DNA from: Geoglobus sp.
Lineage (GTDB): Archaea > Halobacteriota > Archaeoglobi > Archaeoglobales > Archaeoglobaceae
Reading direction: 5' to 3'
Assembly: GCA_027019885.1 (NCBI GenBank)
Contig: JALUWC010000254.1
Coordinates: forward strand, 1-5,769
DNA: 5,769 bases
The notes below the pieces were generated by a model, which saw only the letters and a list, made by a program, of their open reading frames with translations, was not told the origin of the DNA and searched no databases. Each line of letters begins with the position of its first letter. Position 1 is the stretch's first letter. Shown piece after piece: positions 1 through 4,596 of the stretch. The position numbers were made by a program, and so were the translations under genes.

Positions 1-12
1 ATGTCACATATT

Positions 13-636
13 TTAAAAATAATGATAAATTATTAATAATTCAACTAAGGTAAAAATAATCAGAGTTGCAAGGAGATAGAGCCCGAGAGTTTTTGTCCTG
101 AACCTTGCTAATAGTGGAACTGCAAGTGCAAATGAAAAAATGGTAAAAATGGGATTTATCAGCACTGAAGCTGGAATGAAAATAAGAAAAGCAGCAAAAG
201 CAGACCTTCTATCACTGTATATGATGGAATCGGCAATAAGAACATAGGAAAGAGCAAAGGACACAAAAAGGATCTGGTATTCAAAGTATGGCATGTATGC
301 AGACGGAAGAGCGGTCAAAACTGAGGAAAAGATCACGTACTTCCTGAAATCACTTCTGAAAATTAGAGAGAGGATGAAAGGTATAGCATAAAAGAGTATT
401 AGTTGGTTATCGATCGCAGTATATGAGATGAGAGCCGCAGCAAATACAAGTACAATATAATCTACCTTCTCTGCTTTCTTCACGAATATGACTCTGTGTC
501 CGCTTCCAACTGCGAGTATTACTGCAAGAGAGGCAATTGCTTCAGAAAGATTGAGCCATGGAGCAGAGAGAATGACCGATGATAGCCATATAGAGGTCGC
601 ACCGTGCATTCTTGGAAAAATATTTCTCATGCCCAC
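13..636 (-). CDS. Multi-spanning membrane protein, possibly YwiC-like
   Basis: A 207-residue, very hydrophobic protein with roughly seven or eight membrane segments (about residues 14-27, 31-50, 59-75, 78-93, 101-115, 121-139, 147-178 and 183-204), joined by short basic loops (KKAEK at 53-57, RSDFRK at 94-99, SDRRS at 141-145, RFRTK at 178-182). The N-terminal motif FPRMHGA (7-13) resembles the P-x-x-HGA start of bacterial YwiC-like membrane proteins. That is the only family hint, and the function of that family is not known to me. It has no obvious catalytic motif. The start is a GTG at 636. An ATG two codons inside (630) is equally possible, and neither has a strong ribosome binding site. 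It lies 51 bp after the winged-helix gene on the same strand and could be co-transcribed with it. The gene is real, but the family name is tentative. Confidence 0.75.
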   Translation of the reverse strand: MGMRNIFPRMHGATSIWLSSVILSAPWLNLSEAIASLAVILAVGSGHRVIFVKKAEKVDYIVLVFAAALISYTAIDNQLILFYAIPFILSLIFRSDFRKYVIFSSVLTALPSAYMPYFEYQILFVSFALSYVLIADSIIYSDRRSAFAAFLIFIPASVLINPIFTIFSFALAVPLLARFRTKTLGLYLLATLIIFTLVELLIIYHYF

Positions 637-675
637 AACAAAAATTCCAAAGGTAGATTTAACAAGCTTTTCCCG

Positions 676-681
676 AAAAAA
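676..681 (-). terminator. Possible oligo-T terminator after the winged-helix gene
   Basis: On the minus strand a run of six T begins 6 nt after the stop codon of the winged-helix gene. Archaeal RNA polymerase can terminate at short T runs without a hairpin, so this could end the upstream transcript. A six-T run in AT-rich DNA is weak evidence, and the next gene starts only about 40 nt further on. Confidence 0.25.
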
Positions 682-687
682 TTAGGA

Positions 688-858
688 TTAAACAGAGTAG
701 TAGCATCTCTTTGGGCTTTTAACCTTACCCTCTTTTTTAAGCCTGTTTATTATTTTCCCAACCTCTTTGCTATCCATTCCTGCAAGTTCAGCTATTTCCT
801 TTGTCCTGAGTGGCTTTCCTGCGTTTTTAAGAACCTCAAATACCTTTTCCTCGGACAT
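688..858 (-). CDS. Small winged helix-turn-helix DNA-binding protein (56 aa)
   Basis: A 56-residue protein that is one winged-helix domain: helix 1 at about residues 3-12, the turn helix TKEIAELAG at 19-27, the recognition helix from S30 to about G44 containing KEVGKIINRLKKEG, and a short wing ending in KRCYYSV. Such solitary domains are common in archaea and probably bind DNA, but the target cannot be read from the sequence. The open frame extends upstream to 948. I chose the ATG at 858 because GGTGAT lies exactly 4 nt before it, the same spacing as at the rpl12 start here, and because the upstream extension (Ser/Asn-rich, unlike the domain) lies across a promoter. A promoter at 891-904 and an imperfect palindrome at 906-925 precede it. 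The single Cys (52) does not suggest a metal site. It follows the transporter gene by 92 bp. Confidence 0.8.
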   Translation of the reverse strand: MSEEKVFEVLKNAGKPLRTKEIAELAGMDSKEVGKIINRLKKEGKVKSPKRCYYSV

Positions 859-890
859 TTTAATCACCATTTTAGAATTGGTTGTTTCGG

Positions 891-904
891 AATTTAAACT
901 TTTC
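891..904 (-). promoter_or_regulatory. BRE/TATA promoter of the winged-helix gene
   Basis: Read on the minus strand, the purine-rich GAAAAG (904-899) is followed directly by TTTAAATT (898-891), matching the archaeal BRE plus TATA arrangement. The box centre is about 37 nt before the ATG at 858. A start about 26 nt downstream of the box would give a leader of roughly 10 nt holding just the GGTGAT ribosome binding site. This suggests that the small regulator can be transcribed independently of the transporter gene. Confidence 0.55.
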
Positions 905-905
905 T

Positions 906-925
906 TTTCAAATTGCGAATTGAAA
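906..925. promoter_or_regulatory. Imperfect palindrome upstream of the BRE, candidate operator
   Basis: TTTCAA (906-911) and TTGAAA (920-925) are perfect inverted arms around an 8-bp centre (ATTGCGAA) that is itself partly symmetric. In total 16 of the 20 bases agree with the reverse complement. The site sits one base upstream of the BRE of the winged-helix gene and downstream of the transporter stop codon, a position where archaeal activators, or repressors extending over the BRE, bind. Autoregulation by the 56-residue protein is an inference only, and AT-rich palindromes also arise by chance. Confidence 0.35.
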
Positions 926-950
926 CTGGAGATTTTCAGGATATGCAAGC

Positions 951-2132
951 TTACATGATCATCCCTGCAACAATAACAGCAAAAACCGTTCCAATTAAGT
1001 CTGTTATTGTTGTGATGGATGGAATCGACACATTGTCAGGGTCTAAACCAAATTTGTGGAAAATATTGGCAAGAAAAGCAGAAATCAGCATGACCACCGC
1101 CATGATCACGATGTAAAGTGGTATGAAGAGCGGATAGAACATCACATTCTTTCCAAGCAGTTTTACTGAGATCAGGTACCCACCGGCGAGTATCATGGTG
1201 GAAATTGCCAAGCCAGTTGTAGTTAGTGCAGCAATGTCCTTGATGGTGGTTCTGTCAAAAAAACCCTCAGAATACCCCAAGTGAAGTTTCGTAGAAGTTT
1301 TTGCTGCAACAACCACACCATAATTTCCGAGACTTCCAAGAAGAGGTGGATACACAACACTAATTATGACTGATCGGTGGATTACCTCACTGTATGTTTC
1401 AAGAACACCTCCTGAAATCGATTCCATGGCTGCCAAAACAATCAGGATACCTGACAGCTCCAATAAAGTCCGTTTATCTGCCCTGTAAAGCCTGATCATC
1501 CCAAAAACAATGGCAAGTGATAGAAAGAAAAGCAGGAAAAAAGATGTCCTGTGGCTTTCGTAAATGAGAATGAAGAGAATCAAAATCGGGATGGTGAGGA
1601 GGTCAGACATCGATGTAACCAATGGAGTGGCGATTGAATCCGGGTCGAGACCTTTTCTGAATGGAAGTATCGTGATTATTGCCGTGGAATATCCAAGAAA
1701 CAGGCTTATAAAGACAGTTGACACAAACAGAATGAGTAATGTGAAGAAGGCCATCTTAATGTGCCCTGTTTTCAAAGTACCAACAATCCAGAGGAGAAAT
1801 ATGGGTAGGATTGATAGAACAACACTCAGATACACGCTTTCACCAACTTTTCTCTCTTTCAAGCTCGGTTCCATCTCTCCCAAAAACAGTGAAGTTGTAA
1901 AACGCGATGCAAGAGACCCAAATATGTTACCTCTGAGATCCATCAATCCCGGCAGGACTATCAAAATAACGGGATAAGTCAGCATGAGTTTGTCAAAATA
2001 CTTCCCAAGAAATGCACCTGAGACAAAATTTATTCCGAGGCTTATCAGGAGTGCGGGGAAGGTCACCTTCCAGGCAGAAATCAGATAACCCCTGAATGTA
2101 CCTTCCCCACCGTAAGTCACAGTATCCCCCAC
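951..2132 (-). CDS. MgtE/SLC41-type divalent cation transporter, two-repeat form
   Basis: A 393-residue membrane protein made of two copies of the MgtE membrane domain. Repeat 1 carries PGLMDLRGNIFGSLASR (61-77) and DPDSIATPLVTSMSDL (163-178). Repeat 2 carries PPLLGSLGNYGVVVAAK (262-278) and DPDNVSIPSITTITDL (364-379). The DPxxxxxPxxTxxxDL pattern is the pore-lining motif of MgtE, whose last Asp is the Mg2+ site in the Thermus protein. Both repeats keep it. The cytosolic N and CBS domains of bacterial MgtE are absent, as in eukaryotic SLC41 and many archaeal proteins, so the usual Mg2+-sensing gate is missing. The likely substrate is Mg2+ or a related divalent ion, and the direction of transport is unknown. 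The start is taken as GTG 2132. GTG 2120, preceded by GGTGGGG, is a good alternative. It lies 48 bp after bpsA with its own TATA box. Confidence 0.88.
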   Translation of the reverse strand: MGDTVTYGGEGTFRGYLISAWKVTFPALLISLGINFVSGAFLGKYFDKLMLTYPVILIVLPGLMDLRGNIFGSLASRFTTSLFLGEMEPSLKERKVGESVYLSVVLSILPIFLLWIVGTLKTGHIKMAFFTLLILFVSTVFISLFLGYSTAIITILPFRKGLDPDSIATPLVTSMSDLLTIPILILFILIYESHRTSFFLLFFLSLAIVFGMIRLYRADKRTLLELSGILIVLAAMESISGGVLETYSEVIHRSVIISVVYPPLLGSLGNYGVVVAAKTSTKLHLGYSEGFFDRTTIKDIAALTTTGLAISTMILAGGYLISVKLLGKNVMFYPLFIPLYIVIMAVVMLISAFLANIFHKFGLDPDNVSIPSITTITDLIGTVFAVIVAGMIM

Positions 2133-2150
2133 CGAAAATGATTCGAGCCA

Positions 2151-2167
2151 ATAAATATATCTTTCCA
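2151..2167 (-). promoter_or_regulatory. Candidate promoter of the cation transporter gene
   Basis: In the 48-bp gap after bpsA, the minus strand reads TGGAAAG (2167-2161) followed by ATATATTTAT (2160-2151), a good BRE/TATA pair. A transcript starting about 25 nt downstream would begin close to the GTG at 2132, giving either a leaderless message or one with a leader of about 10 nt ahead of the alternative GTG at 2120. The transporter may therefore be expressed independently of the speD-bpsA unit, although read-through cannot be excluded. Confidence 0.5.
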
Positions 2168-2180
2168 GAATTAATAGGTT

Positions 2181-3206
2181 TCAGTACGGGGTTGCCCAGC
2201 TTTCAGAATCCTTGTAAACGGCTTCATCGAGAACCATTCTTCCTTTCACTGCAGGTTCTGGAGTTCGCACAGCCTCAATTCTGTAAAACGATGACGTGTA
2301 GAAATTGTAGTCTATTCTGGCTCCAATCCTCCTCACTATCGGAAGTTTTTCCTGATACCTGAAAAAGTTCTTCTCCTCCTCTGGATAGACGCTGAACTTC
2401 CTTCTCAGATCTGTCACAACAAACCCCATGTCATGGAGTATCCTCTGAATTTCATACCACTTCTTTCTCGATGCCTCAAGGGTGGTGAGACCGAAATAAC
2501 CAGAACACCCCTCTCCCTTCAGGGCTGAGACACCCCTGCTCAGAAATAACTTTAATCCGGGAACTGTCTCCACTGGATCTGTCACAAAAACATCATACTT
2601 CCCCCTGAATTTTTCTGGCAGCTCTTCCTGAGCATCACACACTTCAGCCTCAACAGGAAGGGAGAGCTCTTCAGCAACAGAGTTTATAAAGTCTATGAGC
2701 CTGTCGTCTATGTCGATGACGCTCACTTCCTTGGGCATTCCGGTCAGGGTTGAGGCAATGCTGAAGAGATCATCATCTCCAACCACAAATATCTCCGAGT
2801 TGAGAAGGTCTCCCCTCTCATACATGAACTCAACCCTTCTCAAAACATCCTCAGCACCGAGAAATCCCTGGTCATACATCTCGCAGGTTTCAGGTCTTTC
2901 CTTTGCAATCTCTTTGTACCTTGCCAGAATCTCCTCAAACTCCTTTGCAATACCGTATCCAGTTCCATCGCAGCATACACATCTGACTTCAGCATTCACA
3001 GCTCCGAGTTCCTTGGCGATTTCTTCTCCTTTATCGCTGAGCCTGACCTTCCCGTTTTCGAGAGTGATAACCCTATCCGATACAAGTTCATCAAGTACTT
3101 CCAAAAACTCCGGAAGGCTTGAATCCTGAGCATCAATCAGTCTGTAAACTGAGGTTTCCCCTGACGTAAGGAACTGTATGATCTGGTTTATGATCCTTCT
3201 TTTCAT
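2181..3206 (-). CDS. bpsA: BpsA, N(4)-bis(aminopropyl)spermidine synthase
   Basis: A 341-residue member of the DUF43/BpsA family. The characterised Thermococcus and Thermus enzymes transfer aminopropyl groups twice from decarboxylated AdoMet to the N4 of spermidine, giving a quaternary branched polyamine that protects nucleic acids at high temperature. A winged-helix-like N-terminal region (about 1-70) precedes a Rossmann-like transferase domain with YDQG (111-114), the family's GDDD motif (143-146), the cofactor-strand acidic pattern VIDIDDR (163-169) and the TDP segment (209-211). A CxxCC-type cluster (residues 76-79, CVCC) lies at the domain junction. The length is normal. The ATG at 3206 follows the speD stop by 3 bp, with GAGG in the end of speD as ribosome binding site, so the two genes are co-expressed and probably translationally coupled. 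Decarboxylated AdoMet made by SpeD is the donor substrate here, which fits the pairing. The spermidine synthase is not in the window. Confidence 0.9.
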   Translation of the reverse strand: MKRRIINQIIQFLTSGETSVYRLIDAQDSSLPEFLEVLDELVSDRVITLENGKVRLSDKGEEIAKELGAVNAEVRCVCCDGTGYGIAKEFEEILARYKEIAKERPETCEMYDQGFLGAEDVLRRVEFMYERGDLLNSEIFVVGDDDLFSIASTLTGMPKEVSVIDIDDRLIDFINSVAEELSLPVEAEVCDAQEELPEKFRGKYDVFVTDPVETVPGLKLFLSRGVSALKGEGCSGYFGLTTLEASRKKWYEIQRILHDMGFVVTDLRRKFSVYPEEEKNFFRYQEKLPIVRRIGARIDYNFYTSSFYRIEAVRTPEPAVKGRMVLDEAVYKDSESWATPY

Positions 3207-3209
3207 TAT

Positions 3210-3548
3210 TCAGCCTCTGTCGAGCACGTAATGCCTGTATGACTCAGGATTGAATCTTTCGAGAAACAGCTCAAAAGCTCTGTCCGTTTTTCTCGTGTCA
3301 CCGCAAGTAAAAATATCAAGATTCACAAGACCGTATTCAGGCCATGTGTGAAGTGAGATGTGGCTTTCAGCGATCAAAACAACTCCTGTAACACCGTGAG
3401 GTTCAAACTGTTTGTAGTTTGATCCGACTTTTGTCAGACCAGCATCTCTCACCACGCTTTCCACTATCTCTCTTACCTCATCCTCATGAGATATCAACTC
3501 CTTTGGCACTCCGTAAAGCTCTGCAATAATATGCTTCCCTACGATCAT
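3210..3548 (-). CDS. speD: S-adenosylmethionine decarboxylase proenzyme (pyruvoyl type)
   Basis: A 112-residue class 1B AdoMet decarboxylase. The proenzyme cuts itself between Glu61 and Ser62 (AESHISLHTWPEYG), turning the serine into the pyruvoyl cofactor. His67 and Cys82 match the processing histidine and the proton-donor cysteine (His68, Cys83) of the Thermotoga enzyme. The residue equivalent to its Ser55 is Thr54 (HGVTG). The N terminus, VGKHIIAELYG, aligns with family starts, so the gene is intact. I start it at ATG 3548 because GGTGAT lies 4 nt upstream. A GTG at 3557 in frame would overlap that ribosome binding site and add three residues. The product is decarboxylated AdoMet, the donor for BpsA encoded 3 bp downstream. 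Relatives exist that decarboxylate arginine or ornithine, so substrate identity rests partly on this context. A 30-codon frame overlaps its start. Confidence 0.93.
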   Translation of the reverse strand: MIVGKHIIAELYGVPKELISHEDEVREIVESVVRDAGLTKVGSNYKQFEPHGVTGVVLIAESHISLHTWPEYGLVNLDIFTCGDTRKTDRAFELFLERFNPESYRHYVLDRG

Positions 3549-3576
3549 CTTCATCACCCTTACATTCTTTTGCCAT
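3484..3576 (-). CDS. Candidate 30-codon upstream ORF overlapping the speD start
   Basis: An ATG at 3576 is preceded by GAGGTGAT with 4 nt spacing, the strongest and best-placed ribosome binding site behind the speD promoter. It opens a 30-residue frame ending in TGA at 3484, in a different frame from speD and covering the first 65 nt of the speD coding region. The peptide begins MAKECKGDEDDRREAYYCRA and ends GVDIS. Its first part is highly charged, and I recognise no family. The speD ribosome binding site falls inside its codons 7-8. Ribosomes translating this frame would cross the speD start and stop 62 nt beyond it, which could hinder or re-initiate speD translation. In eukaryotes, AdoMet decarboxylase is controlled by polyamine-responsive upstream ORFs; this case would be convergent. 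Chance is possible in a frame this short, and no conservation data are available here. Confidence 0.4.
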   Translation of the reverse strand: MAKECKGDEDDRREAYYCRALRSAKGVDIS

Positions 3577-3617
3577 TTTTATCACCTCGTTAAGTGCATA
3601 TTCAGAGCCGATAAGCA

Positions 3618-3625
3618 ATTTTAAA
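3618..3625 (-). promoter_or_regulatory. TATA box for the speD-bpsA unit
   Basis: The minus strand reads TTTAAAAT, with the moderately purine-rich GAATCCAG just upstream as a weak BRE. Transcription about 26 nt further on would start near 3595, giving a leader of about 19 nt to the ATG at 3576 and about 47 nt to the speD ATG at 3548. The spacing suits the small upstream frame better than speD itself. Confidence 0.45.
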
Positions 3626-3629
3626 CTGG

Positions 3630-3852
3630 ATTCTAAGACTGACAAACTGATAATGACTATTGATTTTTAAAGTTTTCGCAAAATGTAATCAGAATCTGAC
3701 TCCATTTTTAAAAACAAACAGAAATTATCGATATCTTTTGGATTATTCAAGAATTTTCAGACCATTTTTCGCCATTTCCGCAAATTACCTGTTTTTTCTT
3801 GGTAGACTTTATCAGACTTAATATTTCAATAATAAAATAATTAGAGATGTCC
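3630..3852. other. AT-rich divergent intergenic region without a gene
   Basis: Between the speD promoter and the rpl1 promoter is about 220 bp of strongly AT-rich DNA. On both strands the only frames seen are of about 12 codons or fewer, with no GGTGAT-type site. It has several T/A runs that look like TATA boxes by composition alone, a perfect short palindrome TCAGAATCTGA (3689-3699), and two related TTTTCGC/TTTCGCC patches (3674-3680, 3758-3764). No tRNA, C/D-box RNA or CRISPR repeat was found. It probably holds only control sites for the two divergent units, or an unrecognised small RNA. Confidence 0.5.
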
Positions 3853-3853
3853 C

Positions 3854-3882
3854 GGAGAAAATATTTTAAACCCTCTTTTAAA
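3854..3882 (+). promoter_or_regulatory. Promoter region of the rpl1-rpl10-rpl12 operon
   Basis: GGAGAAAA (3854-3861) followed by TATTTTAAA (3862-3870) is a good BRE/TATA pair, predicting a start near 3892. A second box, TTTTAAA (3876-3882), would start transcripts near 3905, at the edge of the leader structure. Either gives a leader of about 40-55 nt that contains the L1-binding structure just before the uL1 start. With the later start, the upstream CTGCG segment (3903-3907) would be partly absent from the message. Confidence 0.6.
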
Positions 3883-3907
3883 CTCTTGCTTCATAATCTG
3901 GCCTGCG

Positions 3908-3939
3908 TCCGTAGGAGGCGTATGCCGCAGCACTACGGG
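3908..3939 (+). promoter_or_regulatory. L1 autoregulatory site in the rpl1 mRNA leader
   Basis: The RNA folds as an outer stem CCGUAG/CUACGG (3909-3914 with 3933-3938, plus a U-G pair 3908/3939), GA on the 5' side (3915-3916), an inner stem GGC/GCC (3917-3919 with 3924-3926) closed by GUAU, and a six-base 3' loop GCAGCA (3927-3932). This is the arrangement of the structurally studied Methanococcus L1 mRNA site, which mimics the L1 site on 23S rRNA: a stem, GA, a GC-rich inner stem and a six-base purine-rich 3' loop. The outer stem ends exactly where the ribosome binding site GGTGAT (3939-3944) begins. Bound L1 should therefore block initiation on its own operon. In Methanococcus the site is inside the coding region, whereas here it is in the leader. 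The match is by eye but detailed. Confidence 0.8.
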
Positions 3940-3947
3940 GTGATGAA

Positions 3948-4595
3948 ATGCTGATTGGTAAGGAATTGCTTGAGGAGAAGGTAAAGGAGGCTGTGAAGAA
4001 GTCAAAGGAAAGGAAATTCAGAGAGAGTGTTGAAATTGCAGTAAATCTGAGGAACATAGACATGAAAAAACCTGAAAACAGAATCGATCAGCTCGTGACG
4101 CTTCCAAAAGGTCTCGGTAAGGAGAAGAGAGTGGGAGTTTTTGCAAGAGGGGAGACTGCTTTAAAGGCGAAAGATGCAGGGGCTGATGCCGTGATTTCAC
4201 CTGAAGACATAGACGAGCTTGCAAAGAACAAAAGGGAGGCAAGAAAGCTCGTCAACAGAATTCACTTTTTTGTTGCAGAGGCGCCTTTAATGCCCGAGAT
4301 AGGTAAAAAGCTCGGACCGGTTCTTGGCCCAAGAGGAAAGATGCCGCAGCCAATTCCTCCTGGATCCGATCCAGCTCCATTCATAAACAGGCTCAGGAAC
4401 TCAGTAAGGGTGAGAACGAGGGACAAGCTTACATTCCACGCTCCGATTGGGACGAGAGACATGGATCCTTCAGATGTAGCTGAGAATGCCATTGAAATAC
4501 TCAAGGCTGTTGAAAGCAAATACGAGAATGCCCAGCAGGTTGTTAAGTCGGTGTATGTGAAGACAACGATGGGTCCTGCAGTGAGGGTGATATGA
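3948..4595 (+). CDS. rpl1: Large-subunit ribosomal protein uL1
   Basis: A 215-residue archaeal L1, normal in length and complete. It forms the mobile L1 stalk that binds 23S rRNA near the E site and guides deacylated tRNA release. Visible landmarks are the first RNA-contact region FRESVEIAVNLRNID (24-38), the family signature KLGPVLGPRGKMP (121-133), and the C-terminal RNA-contact strand TTMGPAVRVI (206-215). Domain I is split around the inserted domain II (about 65-155). The ATG follows GGTGAT by 3 nt. The leader carries a copy of the rRNA binding motif, so free L1 probably represses translation of this operon. rpl10 starts one base after its stop, and its ribosome binding site lies in the last codons here, so the two are translationally coupled. 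L11, often the first gene of this cluster, is not upstream. Confidence 0.97.
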   Translation: MLIGKELLEEKVKEAVKKSKERKFRESVEIAVNLRNIDMKKPENRIDQLVTLPKGLGKEKRVGVFARGETALKAKDAGADAVISPEDIDELAKNKREARKLVNRIHFFVAEAPLMPEIGKKLGPVLGPRGKMPQPIPPGSDPAPFINRLRNSVRVRTRDKLTFHAPIGTRDMDPSDVAENAIEILKAVESKYENAQQVVKSVYVKTTMGPAVRVI

Positions 4596-4596
4596 T

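Noticed and set aside
604..897. A 97-codon plus-strand frame across the winged-helix gene
   Set aside because: Its Phe/Cys-rich composition is that of an antisense shadow, and it covers the minus-strand promoter and gene.
859..948. A 30-residue N-terminal extension of the winged-helix protein in the same open frame
   Set aside because: It crosses the BRE/TATA and the palindrome, has Ser/Asn-rich content unlike the domain, and the ATG at 858 has a well-spaced GGTGAT.
1564..1977. A 137-codon plus-strand frame opposite the transporter gene
   Set aside because: It lies antisense inside a clear two-repeat MgtE-family gene, its protein resembles no family, and it lacks a ribosome binding site of the local type.
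2695..3129. A 144-codon plus-strand frame opposite bpsA
   Set aside because: Ser/Leu-rich low-complexity translation of the antisense strand of a well-supported gene.
3484..3501. The C-terminal DIS of the small frame matches the end of the mammalian AdoMet decarboxylase upstream peptide MAGDIS
   Set aside because: A three-residue match between unrelated peptides is expected by chance and cannot indicate homology.
3940..3953. GTGATGA followed by CTGA, resembling boxes C and D of a guide RNA
   Set aside because: It is the ribosome binding site and start of rpl1. The boxes are only a few bases apart with no guide region.
3949..3953. Frameshift explanation for the overlapping frames at speD
   Set aside because: The speD N terminus aligns fully with the family from the ATG at 3548, so no missing upstream part needs to be joined. 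The listed position is only the neighbouring rpl1 start, which was checked and is also intact.
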